Notes under the pieces: generated by a model
Told to the model about the DNA's origin: nothing
Seen by the model: only the letters and a program-made list of their open reading frames with translations
Databases searched by the model: none
Shown here: piece by piece, positions 32,355 through 42,098 of the stretch
Layout of the letters: each line of letters begins with the position of its first letter
Position numbering within the stretch: the first letter of the stretch is position 1
Translations under genes and position numbers: made by a program
Assembly (NCBI RefSeq): GCF_000282595.1
Contig: NZ_AKIZ01000018.1
Span: forward strand, 100,219 to 164,218
Source: Phyllobacterium sp. YR531
GTDB taxonomy: Bacteria; Pseudomonadota; Alphaproteobacteria; Rhizobiales; Rhizobiaceae
Reading direction: 5' to 3'
DNA: 64,000 nt

Positions 32355-32997
32355 CGAGGATAATTGCACTGGCTGACAGCTGCAACGCACGGGCAATGAC
32401 TTCGCGCGGATAGACAGGTGTATGATCGACAGTCCCAATCTGCTGTACCTCATCCGCGATAAGCGCGTTCTTCTTGTCGAGAAATAGAATTCGAAACTGC
32501 TCGCGAGATTCGTACGCCATTGCTGCGACGCAGTAATCCATGACTTTTGCCCACGAGCTTAGAACGATTTTCTCCCGAATTTCGCTTCGGATCATGCGGT
32601 GAGTGATGGCAGAGGTGAATTTCAGATCGAAAGCTATTGTCGGACCACAACCTTTCACCTCGCGAATAAGGTGCTCGGGTGCTCCAAGAACCTCGGCCAG
32701 TGAGCCAAAGCGCGCAATCAACGCCTTTGCCAGCGGTTTCGTGTCGCCCTGCCTGATCGATTTATAGAGCAGCATTTCCAGCATTTCATAATCGGCAAAG
32801 CCAACATGACCGATATTCTGGAAACGCTCTTTCATGCGTTCGCGATGACCCAGATAGTGCGGCACCGGTTCGGCCTCTGGCGGCTGTAGCTGCACGTTGA
32901 GTGAAGGCTTGCCTGCATCAACGGCAGGTTGTTCTGAGGAGAGTTTTGAGGAGGTTTCGTTGAAGAAGAAAGGCAGGTTGGGCTTTTCTTCATTCAT
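32296..32997 (-). pseudogene. radC: radC, 3' end replaced by the integrated island
   Basis: 233 codons, of which about the first 219 are RadC: a helix-hairpin-helix-like part ([13 protein letters not shown]) and the JAB/JAMM domain up to [12 protein letters not shown]. RadC normally continues SGDPTPS with the last metal ligand and another 30 or so residues; here HNHP is followed by [14 protein letters not shown] and a stop read from island DNA. The metal site is therefore incomplete. RadC function is unclear despite its name, so loss is probably tolerated. It lies 6 bases after map in the same direction. Confidence 0.88.
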
Positions 32998-33003
32998 ACG
33001 GCG

Positions 33004-33834
33004 TTATCCGAGTTTTAAACCAGGCGCAAAGAGCCCGGCAGGAGAAACGGTGAAAACTTCGCAACCATCTTTGGTAACACCCACAGTGTGCTCATATTGA
33101 GCTGTCAGCGAGCGGTCCCGGGTGACAGCCGTCCAGCCATCAGCAAGTACCTTCACATGAGGGCGACCGAGATTGATCATGGGTTCGATGGTGAAAATCA
33201 TGCCTTCCCGCAACTCCACGCCTTCGTTTGGTGTGCCATAATGCAGGATATTTGGCGCATCATGGAACAATTGCCCCACGCCATGACCACAGAAGTCTCG
33301 CACGACGGAACAACGTTCAGCTTCAGCGTAAGTCTGGATTGCAGCACCGATGGCACCTGTGCGGGCGCCGGGACGAACGGCTGCTATGCCGCGCATCAGG
33401 CTTTCATGCGTTACTTCCATCAGACGTTCTGCGGCACGCTTGATTTCGCCAACAGGGTACATGCGGCTGGAATCGCCGTGCCAGCCATCGACAATGTAAG
33501 TGACATCAATATTGACGATATCGCCCTCGCGCAGCAGTTTGTCGTCAGGAATACCATGACAGACGACATGATTGATCGAGGTACAGCTGGATTTGGTATA
33601 GCCACGATAATTCAACGTTGCGGGCAGGGCGCCCTGATCGGCACCGAACTCGAAGACAAAGCGATCAATCGTGTTGGTCGCAACGCCGGGCGCTACAATC
33701 GAAGCTAGCTCATCCAGGCAGCGTGCCGTCAACTGGCAAGCCTTGCGCATGGCCTCAAAGCCCTCAGGACCATGAAGGCGGATTTGCCCCGTATTCTTCA
33801 GGGGCGCGCTCTGTGCGTCTAGATAGCTGACCAT
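33004..33834 (-). CDS. map: Methionine aminopeptidase, type I
   Basis: 276 residues. Removes the N-terminal methionine of nascent proteins in the cytoplasm. All five metal ligands are visible: Asp in VNIDVTYIVDGWHGDSSRMY (two Asp), His in CGHGVG, Glu in FTIEPMIN and Glu in QYEHTV. Full length for a class Ia enzyme. It lies between sfsA (18 bases upstream) and radC. Confidence 0.96.
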   Translation of the reverse strand: MVSYLDAQSAPLKNTGQIRLHGPEGFEAMRKACQLTARCLDELASIVAPGVATNTIDRFVFEFGADQGALPATLNYRGYTKSSCTSINHVVCHGIPDDKLLREGDIVNIDVTYIVDGWHGDSSRMYPVGEIKRAAERLMEVTHESLMRGIAAVRPGARTGAIGAAIQTYAEAERCSVVRDFCGHGVGQLFHDAPNILHYGTPNEGVELREGMIFTIEPMINLGRPHVKVLADGWTAVTRDRSLTAQYEHTVGVTKDGCEVFTVSPAGLFAPGLKLG

Positions 33835-33852
33835 TGAACTGACCGGTTGACG

Positions 33853-34554
33853 TTAATCGATGATAGGCATTGTTCTTACCGCCGCAATACCTGAAGGCGT
33901 GATGTGGCATTTTACAGCGTAAGCTTCAACCCCGCGCCGCATGGCACGCTGAAATGCCGCTGCATAAACTGGGTCAAGATCGCCGCATATCTTCAAATTA
34001 TCGCAATCTCCCCGCTGGATGACATAGAGCATTACGCCGCGGTGACCAATTTCCACCATGTTGCCAAGTTCGTCCAGATGTTTTGCGCCACGAGCAGTTG
34101 GAGAATCCGGAAATTCCGCCAAGCCGGGCTTGCGCGAGAAATGTACATTCTTGACCTCGACGAAGGCGCTGGGGCGGCCCTCATCGCTCAGCAGGATATC
34201 TATGCGCGAATTTGCACCATAACGTTGCTCGCGCTTCAGCGTCGTGTATCCGGCAAGCGGTGGAATCAATCCTGCCAGAATCGCTTCTTCGGCGATCCGG
34301 TTGGGCAGCCCCGTATTGATGCCAACGATATGCCCACCGACCTCTACGAGTTGCAGCGTGTGAGGATATTTCCGCTTGAGATCGTTACTGTATGACAGCC
34401 AAACCTTTATGCCGGGGTCAGTCAGACCCAGCATGGACCCGGTGTTGGGCACGGAACTGGTAATGGCATTGCCGTCGTCGAGAATAACATCTGCCAGAAA
34501 GCGTTTGTAGCGCTGTACCAATGTGCCGGTGATGAGCGGAGAAGCAAAAATCAT
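33853..34554 (-). CDS. sfsA: SfsA family DNA/RNA nuclease-fold protein
   Basis: 233 residues, the usual length. Family landmarks: RYKRFLADV at the N-terminus, [12 protein letters not shown], the AFVEVKNV segment (PD-(D/E)xK-like core) and [13 protein letters not shown] MLYVIQRGD. First known as a sugar fermentation stimulation protein in E. coli; actual function is unsettled. First gene of the sfsA-map-radC cluster. Confidence 0.93.
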   Translation of the reverse strand: MIFASPLITGTLVQRYKRFLADVILDDGNAITSSVPNTGSMLGLTDPGIKVWLSYSNDLKRKYPHTLQLVEVGGHIVGINTGLPNRIAEEAILAGLIPPLAGYTTLKREQRYGANSRIDILLSDEGRPSAFVEVKNVHFSRKPGLAEFPDSPTARGAKHLDELGNMVEIGHRGVMLYVIQRGDCDNLKICGDLDPVYAAAFQRAMRRGVEAYAVKCHITPSGIAAVRTMPIID

Positions 34555-34598
34555 TGCGCAGGCTTAGCTCAACCTGTCCGTAAAATCGATGAGTTAAA

Positions 34599-34721
34599 TC
34601 AGTTTCCTGACAGGACCGCGTTAACAACGTCTGCAAGCGTTGTATCGGCCATCATAACCATTGCGGCTGCAACCAGTCCGGCCGCGAGAAACTTCAATGT
34701 AGTCTTCGTATTATTGTTCAT
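34599..34721 (-). CDS. Small exported or membrane peptide
   Basis: 40 residues, MNNNTKTTLKFLAAGLVAAA followed by MVMMADTTLADVVNAVLSGN: basic N-terminus, hydrophobic core, and an Ala-Asp type cleavage region. AGGAAA lies about 9 bases before ATG 34721. No family recognised. A longer frame to 34898 runs through the sRNA terminator and is not credible. Confidence 0.45.
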   Translation of the reverse strand: MNNNTKTTLKFLAAGLVAAAMVMMADTTLADVVNAVLSGN

Positions 34722-34807
34722 CGTCGTGATTTCCTGCATGCCCCCATCGTAGCGGAGAACAGGCCGACAATATGTTCCAATGAAGTTTGTTCGAAGGCGT
34801 GCCACCC

Positions 34808-34918
34808 ACAAAAAACCTGCCTTGGGAAAGGCAGGCAAGTTTGCTCTGGGGTGGGAGAATCGGACTCGTTGGAGGTAAATACCGAGTCCTGTCATCACGA
34901 TCGGAATCGTGGTGACGA
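34808..34918 (-). ncRNA. Candidate small RNA with an anti-Shine-Dalgarno loop and intrinsic terminator
   Basis: Three hairpins in a row on the minus strand: 34916-34891 (11-bp stem with one mismatch, 4-base loop), 34889-34862 (7-bp GGACTCG / CGAGTCC stem with a 14-base loop containing ACCTCC), and a terminator at 34835-34810 (CCTGCCTT / AAGGCAGG followed by a T-run). A CTCCCACCCC single-stranded stretch lies between the last two. CU-rich loops that pair with ribosome binding sites are a hallmark of several alphaproteobacterial sRNA families. A possible -10 TATCAT is at 34925-34930. I cannot assign a family. Confidence 0.55.
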
Positions 34919-35055
34919 TTCATGATATGTCAGCTCATCATTTCAGCCTCATAACTTTGTCTAACATGTCGTGACAAAGCTTGAAAAAACCGGGCTGTTC
35001 TAATTCTTCCGAGTGTCACATGCTGTGCGGAGGGACAAACGTTAGGAGGACTTTC

Positions 35056-35253
35056 ATGAAATACAAGATTTTCCTGCCCCTCATGGCAGTTGCGGCTTTC
35101 TCCCTTGCAGCCTGCGATAACAAGCCTGCGGAGGGCACAAGCACACCGCCTGCAACGACCACTGAGCCCACAACACCACCGGCAGCAGCACCAGCCCCGG
35201 CAGAGCCAGCACCAGCGCAACCTGCACCCGCACAGCCTGCGCCAGCCAATTAA
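35056..35253 (+). CDS. Small proline/alanine-rich lipoprotein
   Basis: 65 residues. Lipoprotein signal MKYKIFLPLMAVAAFSLAAC with Cys20 as lipidation site, then a disordered Pro/Ala/Thr tail with PAPAEPAPAQPAPAQPAP repeats. AGGAGG lies 6 bases upstream of ATG 35056, an unusually strong site, which decides this start over 34981. Probably an outer-membrane or periplasmic-face lipoprotein; function unknown. Confidence 0.8.
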   Translation: MKYKIFLPLMAVAAFSLAACDNKPAEGTSTPPATTTEPTTPPAAAPAPAEPAPAQPAPAQPAPAN

Positions 35254-35366
35254 TTTACGCGAAATCCACGTACGGCCGGCTCATCCAGAGCTGGCCGTTT
35301 TCACGTGCGCAATCGCATAGGCAATTAACATTGCCTGACAAGTCGCTGATTTTCATTGAGAAAGAC

Positions 35367-35441
35367 TGGTACGCCCAAGGGGAATCGAACCCCTGTTTGC
35401 GCCGTGAAAGGGCGCCGTCCTAACCGCTAGACGATGGGCGC
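35367..35441 (-). tRNA. tRNA-Glu (TTC anticodon)
   Basis: Minus strand: acceptor GCGCCCA pairs with TGGGCGT (first pair G-U), D arm TCTAGCGGTTAGGA, anticodon arm GGCGCC-CTTTCAC-GGCGC with TTC, T arm AGGGGTTCGATTCCCCT, then A and encoded CCA. Confidence 0.97.
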
Positions 35442-35587
35442 CTCCGGTGAAGCGGCTTATAGTGAAACAGTATTTCCGCCGCAACCCCATAATGCATTCT
35501 TTTTTAGAAAAAGTTCAATTTGTGCAAATTTAGTTCAATGAGCGGTTGTGCGAACGCATTAATCCACGAACAGCAACAGGGTTTTAA

Positions 35588-36853
35588 TCAGCCTTTGCCA
35601 CGTGAGCAGCGCCAGTTCCAATCACGACGCGGGCCGATATCCACATGAACTGATTCGGTGTGGCAGTAGGTGCCGACACCGCCACGGCCAGTCATGGCAC
35701 GCGCATAATTGGCCAATTCCCATTTGCTGATCCCGGGAACCTGAATATCAGCCGCTGCACAGGACATATGCAGTGACGCCTTCGCACCATTCACCTTGCG
35801 GTTATAGGGAGGGCTGCGATAGCCCGAGGTAACGATGACAGATTTGCCGTATTTCCGCTCGATCAGCTTGAGGATGCCAACCAATTGAGGTTTCAGGCAC
35901 GCAACATCGACACTTTCGCGCTGAACTTTCAGGCCATTGGGTGCAAGACGCGCAAGCCCCGCAGCTGAGGCCAGAATCACTGGAGCACCCGCTGCCTCGA
36001 TGTCATCATCCTCATAGAGGCTGTCGCGTTGCATGATCTGGATGCCGGCATTTGGCCGGACACCCGGAAGAGATGCGAGATGCTCAGTTCTGCCGGCAAA
36101 GGAATCAGCTGAGGGAAGGTCACCTTCAGATGATCCTGAAGCAGTCGGCTTCGATTTTGGCTCGATGACCGCGACAAGCCGCTGACCGGCAGGCTTTGAG
36201 CGGTTATTCGAGAAGAGACGCAGCAGCGCGCCATTGTTTTTCTGGGGTGCCGCTGCCGTTTTTGTTTCTTCCGGAGGCGGAGCTTCCGCAGCAGCAGTGT
36301 CTGGAGCAGCCTTGGCCTCTGGTTTTGCCGTATCGGCAGCTTCCGGTGCTTCAACTGCCGGGGTAGGCGCAGGATCAGCTTTTTTGGCCATACTACCGAA
36401 AAGAGAAGTTCTTACGGGAGGCTGGGCAACGACAGTTGCTGCGCTTGCCACCTGTACTTCTTCGGTCTTTGTTTCTGTCGACCCTTGGGCTTCGGCTTTG
36501 GCATCAGCCTTGGCCAGTTCAGCTTTGCCCTCGGCGGGCTTGGCTGCACCATTGATTGCTTGAAGGGCGTTTGTTTCAGTCGAACCCGCCAAGGCAAGCG
36601 CTTCGGGTGTAACTTGTGCATTGCCGCCGGATGGCAGGGAGGTTTGTGTATCGCCTGCTGATGTATCTGTCGGAGCAACTGCGAGTGCCGAAGTAACGCC
36701 CGGGTTTGTGCCAGTAGACGTGCATGAAGTTGCGGCAAGAGCCACAAGACCAATAACGCATACGACTGTACTTGCCCGTAAGGCTGAAACTGAACGCGGC
36801 AGTGTTTTCAACGATTCCCCCGTCTGGACGTCCGGCACGATTCGATAATTCAA
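35588..36853 (-). CDS. Peptidase M15-like lipoprotein with a long linker
   Basis: 421 residues. A hydrophobic N-terminus with lipobox-like LAATSC (Cys about 44), a 230-residue low-complexity Ala/Pro/Glu linker, then from about residue 295 a Peptidase_M15_3/DUF882-type domain: SVIVTSGYRSPPYN, the zinc motif SLHMSCAAADI (HxxxxxxxD) and HVDIG with the last ligand His. Likely trims or binds peptidoglycan in the periplasm. The unusually long linker suggests it spans the periplasm from a membrane anchor. Confidence 0.8.
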   Translation of the reverse strand: MNYRIVPDVQTGESLKTLPRSVSALRASTVVCVIGLVALAATSCTSTGTNPGVTSALAVAPTDTSAGDTQTSLPSGGNAQVTPEALALAGSTETNALQAINGAAKPAEGKAELAKADAKAEAQGSTETKTEEVQVASAATVVAQPPVRTSLFGSMAKKADPAPTPAVEAPEAADTAKPEAKAAPDTAAAEAPPPEETKTAAAPQKNNGALLRLFSNNRSKPAGQRLVAVIEPKSKPTASGSSEGDLPSADSFAGRTEHLASLPGVRPNAGIQIMQRDSLYEDDDIEAAGAPVILASAAGLARLAPNGLKVQRESVDVACLKPQLVGILKLIERKYGKSVIVTSGYRSPPYNRKVNGAKASLHMSCAAADIQVPGISKWELANYARAMTGRGGVGTYCHTESVHVDIGPRRDWNWRCSRGKG

Positions 36854-37060
36854 TCCGGCCCGTTTTATAAGAGCATTAAGCCCACGAAGTTCTATTGAGG
36901 CGCAAATACACCGGCAGAGAGCGACAATAATTAATTGTTTTTAACCATTCGCACAAGATACGAACTATCTACACAATAAGGCGAAAACGTGATCCGACAC
37001 TTTCTCGCCACGGTCCTTAATCGAAAGTTACAGCAAAACCTTGTAATATAAGCTGTATCA

Positions 37061-38881
37061 TTACACGCGTATTCTCACATAAGTGCCTGGCGCATCTGCC
37101 AGAACCTGTACGTTATTTTCGCCCGGTATGCGTGGGGCGACCCGCGTATTGTCGTGTTTCTCGATCCAGGCATGCCAGTGATTCCACCAGGAGCCAGGGT
37201 GCTCGCCACTCTTTTCCAGCCATGATTCGAATGTTCCGACGGGCGCATCCCCAGTCCAATACTGATATTTGTTCTTGGCAGGTGGATTAACCACACCCGC
37301 AATGTGACCAGAACCGGAAAGAACATAGGTGACGTCGCCGCCAAAATACTTGCACCCGGTAAATACCGACAGCGCAGGAGCGATATGGTCTTCTTTAGCC
37401 GCCAGATTGTAGATCGGGATCTTCACATCGGCCAGTGAAAGGCTTTCACCAGCCAGCTTCATCAAGCCTTGAACGAGGTTGTTATCGAGATAGCAGTTGC
37501 GCAAGTAGTAGGAGTGATTGGCGGCACTCATGCGCGTTGCATCGGCATTCCAGTAGAGAAGGTCAAACGGCACCGGATCGCGTCCGCGCATGTAATTGTT
37601 CACCACGTATGGCCAGACCAGATCACCGGATCGTAGCATGTTGAATGCTGTAGCCATTCGTGTGCCGTCCAGATAGCCCTCTGCTGACATGGCATTTTCC
37701 AAGGCCTTTATCTGATCCTCATCAACAAAAACCTTCAAATCCCCGGCATAAGTGAAATCCACCTGAGTGGTGAACAGCGTTGCGCTCTTGATTCGGTCTT
37801 CGCCTTCCTTGGCGAACAAAGCCAAGGCTGCGCTGAGCAAGGTTCCGCCGACGCAATAACCGATTGCGTTGACGGCCCGCTCGCCGGTCGCTGCTTCAAC
37901 TGCGTCCAACCCAAAGCGCAGGCCTTCATTGATATAGGCCACCCAGTCTTTCTGGGCATGTCGCTGATCGGGATTGACCCAGGAAATAACAAAAACCGTA
38001 TGCCCGTGCTCTATCGCCCATTTGATAAACGATTTTTCGGGGTTGAGATCGAGAATGTAGAACTTGTTGATCCAAGGCGGGCAGATCAGAAGCGGGCGCT
38101 TGAGCACATCCTTTGTGGTCGGCTCATATTGAATGATTTCAGCCACATCGCTTCTGGCTATGACTTTGCCGGGCGTTGTCGCAACATTCTCGCCAAGCGC
38201 GAATTTCGTCAGGTCTGACTGACGCAAACGCAGATCACCACCACCGGCGACAATATCTTCCGCCAGCATCTTCATGCCGCGAACGAGATTCTCGCCATTG
38301 CTCGCAACCGTTTCCTTGTAAAGCTCGGGATTCGTCAAAAGAAAATTGCTGGGTGAGGCGGCAGTGGTAATTTGTTTCACATAGAATGAAGCCTTGTGGC
38401 GCGTGTGATCATCAAGACCTTCGGCGTTTTCGACCAGATCGCCAGCCCAGCGTGCGGTAACGAGATAGGCCTGCTTCAAAAAGTCGAAAAATGCATTACG
38501 CCCCCAATCCTCATCGGTGAATCGTTTGTCACCCTTTTCCGGTGTAGCAACGTCTTCAACGTCCTCGCCGCCCATGCGCCGAATAGAGTTCGACCAGATC
38601 GTCATATAGCTTGCAAACAGCTTCGTCTGGGCTTCAAGCGCTCTGCTTGGCTCAGAAAGCCAATATTCGGAAACCTTGGACAGCGTTTTGACAACATCGG
38701 TGACAGGATCGGCGAGCGTGTCGCGTTTCAGACCTTTTTCGCGCGGTTCAACCCAGGCAGAAGCAGCTTTACCCGCTTGCTCGATCATATGGGCGACATT
38801 GCGGGCAAAGGCTTCCGGGTCCTTGACCACATAGTGATCCAGATTGGGTGTCTTTGTGCTTTTATCGCCTTGATTGTCCAT
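37061..38881 (-). CDS. phaC: Class I poly(3-hydroxyalkanoate) synthase
   Basis: 606 residues. Polymerises 3-hydroxyacyl-CoA into storage granules. N-terminal PhaC_N domain, then alpha/beta hydrolase with the lipase-like box GYCVGG (nucleophile Cys), SLADVKIPIYNLAAKEDHIA with the catalytic Asp region, and GSGHIAGVVNPP with the catalytic His. Start at ATG 38881 with GGGAGG about 10 bases upstream. No phaAB or phasin gene is adjacent. Divergent from the small lipoprotein gene at 39010. Confidence 0.95.
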   Translation of the reverse strand: MDNQGDKSTKTPNLDHYVVKDPEAFARNVAHMIEQAGKAASAWVEPREKGLKRDTLADPVTDVVKTLSKVSEYWLSEPSRALEAQTKLFASYMTIWSNSIRRMGGEDVEDVATPEKGDKRFTDEDWGRNAFFDFLKQAYLVTARWAGDLVENAEGLDDHTRHKASFYVKQITTAASPSNFLLTNPELYKETVASNGENLVRGMKMLAEDIVAGGGDLRLRQSDLTKFALGENVATTPGKVIARSDVAEIIQYEPTTKDVLKRPLLICPPWINKFYILDLNPEKSFIKWAIEHGHTVFVISWVNPDQRHAQKDWVAYINEGLRFGLDAVEAATGERAVNAIGYCVGGTLLSAALALFAKEGEDRIKSATLFTTQVDFTYAGDLKVFVDEDQIKALENAMSAEGYLDGTRMATAFNMLRSGDLVWPYVVNNYMRGRDPVPFDLLYWNADATRMSAANHSYYLRNCYLDNNLVQGLMKLAGESLSLADVKIPIYNLAAKEDHIAPALSVFTGCKYFGGDVTYVLSGSGHIAGVVNPPAKNKYQYWTGDAPVGTFESWLEKSGEHPGSWWNHWHAWIEKHDNTRVAPRIPGENNVQVLADAPGTYVRIRV

Positions 38882-39009
38882 ACAGTGGCATCCTCCCGCC
38901 AATTCTCCCGCTCAGCATTATTGACATGATAACATAAGTTGGTGCTATCCCTCCAAGGTGCATTTATTGTAGCCATGATAAATATCGTTTTTCTGAGTCA
39001 GGACACACA

Positions 39010-39357
39010 ATGAAAATCTCGCTCAAACTGCTCATGCGCTGCTCAGCAGGCGCCGTTATGATCGTCGGCTTGAGCGCGTGCGCCAATACAAGCCCTGCGC
39101 CCATGTCGAATTCGCCGATGACCGGTCCGGTCAATACCGGAACCTATCCGCATTTTACGCCGGACCCAAAAGGCGAAACAACCCAGTTTACACCGCAGGA
39201 AAAGGACGATCTGCGCAGCAGGACTGCAGCGGCAAAGAACAGCCAGCGGGGCCCGTCGGCCGATCCATCGGCAGCCGCCCGCAAACAGGCCGAGATTCGC
39301 TTGCTTCGCCAGCAGCAGGCCGAGGATTTAAAGGCAATCGAAAGCGGCCAACAATAA
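39010..39357 (+). CDS. Small lipoprotein
   Basis: 115 residues with lipoprotein signal ending IVGLSAC-A (lipidated Cys about 24). The mature part is polar: GTYPHFTPDPKGETTQFTPQ, then a charged helix AAARKQAEIRLLRQQQAEDL. No enzyme motif. Common in Rhizobiales as an uncharacterised envelope lipoprotein. Confidence 0.8.
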   Translation: MKISLKLLMRCSAGAVMIVGLSACANTSPAPMSNSPMTGPVNTGTYPHFTPDPKGETTQFTPQEKDDLRSRTAAAKNSQRGPSADPSAAARKQAEIRLLRQQQAEDLKAIESGQQ

Positions 39358-39507
39358 GAATCGCCGTGATTTGATCATCGGGTCTACTGGTTGCCCACAG
39401 GCACAACAGATCAACCGATAATGCATTGCTGCGTTGCACAAAAATCAGTTGTGTAACTTTTGTAGTGTAGGCAGCATGCTATTTTCTCTCATTCGCGGTT
39501 GCTCGCT

Positions 39508-40719
39508 ATGCCTTTACCGATTTTAGCCTTGGCCATTGCCTCTTTTTGCATTGGTACAACCGAATTCGTCATTATGGGATTGTTGCCAGAAGTGGCTGCC
39601 GATCTCAGCGTGACAATTCCGAGCGCCGGGCTTCTGGTGACCGGTTACGCACTGGGCGTAGTCATCGGAGCGCCAATCATTGCGATTGCTACCGCTTCAC
39701 TGCCGCGAAAGCCGGTTCTTGTCGGTCTTGCGATGCTGTTTGTTATTGGTAATCTTTTTTGCGCCATCGCTCCCAATTACTGGATGCTGATGATCGCCCG
39801 GGTGGTGACGGCCTTTGGACACGGGGCGTTTTTCGGTATCGGCTCGGTGGTGGCAGCGAACCTTGTTCCGCGCCACAAACGTGCAAGCGCCATAGCTTTG
39901 ATGTTTGCCGGACTGACGCTCGCCAATATTCTTGGCGTTCCTGCCGGAACCGCGCTTGGCGAGGCCTATGGCTGGCGTGCCACCTTTTTCGCGGTCGTCG
40001 CGATTGGCGTTGCTGCTGTGATAGCCATCATAGCGCTCGTTCCCTCTGCGAAAAGCGAAGAGAAGGGTGGGGGTATCCTCAGCGAGGTGAAAGTTCTGGG
40101 TAAGCTTCAGGTTTGGCTGGCCATGGCAATTTCGGCCTTGGCATCAGCAAGTCTTTTTGCCGTATTCACCTACATCAAGCCCATCCTGACTGATGTTTCC
40201 GGCATTTCCACTTCAGCCGTGACATGGGTTCTGCTGCTTTTTGGTGCTGGTATGACTGTCGGCAATGTAATTGGCGGTAAACTTGCTGACTGGAAGCTAA
40301 TGCCAACCGTTATCGGTACGTTGATCGCGCTGGCGCTGACCCACATCATTTTCGCCGAGGTGACTGGCTTACCAACCGCTGCAATTATAACGGTTTTCTT
40401 CTGGGGCGTTCTGACCTTTGTCATAGTCCCACCATTGCAGATGCGAGTCGTCGAATCTGCCAATGAAGCGCCAAATCTGGCAGCTACGCTCAATCAGGGC
40501 GCCTTCAACGTCGGTAATGCCTCCGGTGCCTGGATTGGCGGTGCAGCGCTTACCATGGGCGTTCCTTATCAGTATCTGCCGTTTGTGGGCGCTCTGTTGT
40601 CCTTTGTCGGGCTGGCTGTCGCGATCTGGTCTTCCATGCTGGATCGGAAAGCGCACAAGGCAAAATTGATTGAAGAAGAAGGCCAACAGTTCGGTCTTGA
40701 ACCATTGGCCGGCGTCTGA
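39508..40719 (+). CDS. MFS transporter, DHA1 (YdhP/AraJ-like) family
   Basis: 403 residues with 12 predicted membrane helices. DHA1 drug/sugar exporter signatures: FCIGTTEFVIMGLLPEVAAD in helix 1, RVVTAFGHGAFFGIGSVVAA (motif B/C region) and LADWKLMPTVIG in the central half. Likely an inner-membrane proton antiporter exporting drugs or sugars; substrate cannot be read from sequence. Start at ATG 39508; TTG 39499 also in frame. A bidirectional terminator follows at 40886. Confidence 0.88.
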   Translation: MPLPILALAIASFCIGTTEFVIMGLLPEVAADLSVTIPSAGLLVTGYALGVVIGAPIIAIATASLPRKPVLVGLAMLFVIGNLFCAIAPNYWMLMIARVVTAFGHGAFFGIGSVVAANLVPRHKRASAIALMFAGLTLANILGVPAGTALGEAYGWRATFFAVVAIGVAAVIAIIALVPSAKSEEKGGGILSEVKVLGKLQVWLAMAISALASASLFAVFTYIKPILTDVSGISTSAVTWVLLLFGAGMTVGNVIGGKLADWKLMPTVIGTLIALALTHIIFAEVTGLPTAAIITVFFWGVLTFVIVPPLQMRVVESANEAPNLAATLNQGAFNVGNASGAWIGGAALTMGVPYQYLPFVGALLSFVGLAVAIWSSMLDRKAHKAKLIEEEGQQFGLEPLAGV

Positions 40720-41153
40720 ACATTCCAATGCCTCATCGTCATAAATCGGATCAGAGCCGAAACGGCTTTGCCATGGGCCTACGCACGCCAACCATTATAC
40801 CTAAATCGGTTATAGGACCGAATGTCGCAGTTGGGATTTGGCATGCCGCAGGGTGCTGCCCGCCAACCTACATTAATATCATTCTAAAAAGGCTTTTGCG
40901 GCCTTTTTCCAGCAAAATGGGGGTAAAAATGCCCAAAACAGATGGTTTTTCCATTACTGAATACCGTGTGGAGGATAAGTCGCGCATATCTTCGCGACGA
41001 TTGTTGCACTTGCGTGCATGGCGCTAACGCGCTAACCCTCGGCCATCGAGCCAACTTCAAAAGACGGCGCGATCTGCCGTGCATTATCGGCAGTCATGTG
41101 TATGACATGGCATTCTTGTCAGCCTGAGTTCACAAGGCAGAAAAAGACGGATC
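40720..41153. other. Intergenic region upstream of the nuo operon
   Basis: 434 bases with no credible gene. It holds the terminator at 40886-40908 and presumably the nuo promoter in the last 240 bases; I cannot pick out a confident -35/-10 pair. Confidence 0.6.
40886..40908. terminator. Bidirectional intrinsic terminator
   Basis: AAAAAGGC-TTTTGCG-GCCTTTTT: perfect 8-bp stem with a T-run on both strands. It ends the MFS transcript and insulates nuo. Confidence 0.8.
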
Positions 41154-41519
41154 ATGAACGAGCTATTAAGTTCCTACCTGCCCATCGTTATCTTTATCGG
41201 TGTGGCGCTGGTAATCGGTCTGGCACTGTTGATTGCGCCGTTTCTGGTTGCATACAGCGCGCCCGATCCTGAAAAATTGTCGGCATACGAGTGCGGCTTC
41301 AATGCTTTTGACGACGCCCGCATGAAGTTCGATGTGCGCTTCTATCTCGTCTCCATTCTTTTCATTATTTTCGATCTGGAAGTGGCCTTCCTTTTCCCCT
41401 GGGCGATATCGTTCGGTGATGTGGGCTGGTTCGGCTTCTGGTCAATGATGGTATTCCTGGGCGTCCTTACGGTCGGCTTTATTTATGAGTGGAGAAAGGG
41501 AGCGCTGGAATGGGATTGA
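41154..41519 (+). CDS. nuoA: NADH-quinone oxidoreductase subunit A
   Basis: 121 residues, three membrane helices, with the conserved [20 protein letters not shown] segment that contacts the quinone cavity and [12 protein letters not shown] in helix 2. Membrane arm of complex I. First gene of the nuo operon; its 3' end overlaps nuoB by 10 bases. Confidence 0.97.
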   Translation: MNELLSSYLPIVIFIGVALVIGLALLIAPFLVAYSAPDPEKLSAYECGFNAFDDARMKFDVRFYLVSILFIIFDLEVAFLFPWAISFGDVGWFGFWSMMVFLGVLTVGFIYEWRKGALEWD

Positions 41520-42088
41520 CCGACACCACCACCCTTGTGGCACCGCAACCAAAAGGCATTATCGACCCGAATACAGGCAAGCTGATCGGTTCTGACGATG
41601 CATTCTTCGGTGAGATAAACAATGAGCTGGCCGACAAAGGCTTTCTAGTCACTTCTGCCGATGCACTTGTAACCTGGGCACGTACCGGTTCTCTCATGTG
41701 GATGACTTTCGGTCTCGCATGTTGCGCAGTTGAAATGATGCACACTTCAATGCCTCGCTACGATGGCGAGCGCTTCGGTTTTGCGCCGCGCGCTTCACCG
41801 CGTCAGTCAGACGTGATGATCGTTGCAGGCACGCTGACCAACAAGATGGCTCCGGCGCTGCGCAAGGTCTACGACCAGATGCCCGAGCCTCGCTACGTCA
41901 TCTCCATGGGTTCGTGCGCTAATGGCGGCGGGTACTATCATTATTCGTATTCGGTTGTTCGTGGCTGTGATCGCGTTGTCCCCGTCGACATTTATGTTCC
42001 GGGATGCCCGCCGACCGCTGAAGCGCTGCTGTATGGCGTTTTGATGCTGCAGAAGAAAATCCGCCGAACCGGCACGATTGAGCGATAA
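41510..42088 (+). CDS. nuoB: NADH-quinone oxidoreductase subunit B
   Basis: 192 residues. Carries cluster N2, the last [4Fe-4S] before quinone: [11 protein letters not shown] (tandem Cys), [13 protein letters not shown] and [11 protein letters not shown] supply the ligands. Start ATG 41510 lies within the end of nuoA; the upstream ORF extension to 41489 is only overlap. Confidence 0.97.
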   Translation: MGLTDTTTLVAPQPKGIIDPNTGKLIGSDDAFFGEINNELADKGFLVTSADALVTWARTGSLMWMTFGLACCAVEMMHTSMPRYDGERFGFAPRASPRQSDVMIVAGTLTNKMAPALRKVYDQMPEPRYVISMGSCANGGGYYHYSYSVVRGCDRVVPVDIYVPGCPPTAEALLYGVLMLQKKIRRTGTIER

Positions 42089-42098
42089 GGTGAGCGCG

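Noticed and set aside
34599..34898. 99-codon form of the small exported peptide
   Set aside because: The upstream 59 codons cover the sRNA terminator hairpin; ATG 34721 has the ribosome site and a signal-like N-terminus.
40728..41027. 99-codon frame upstream of nuoA
   Set aside because: It runs through a bidirectional terminator and has no ribosome site or family features.
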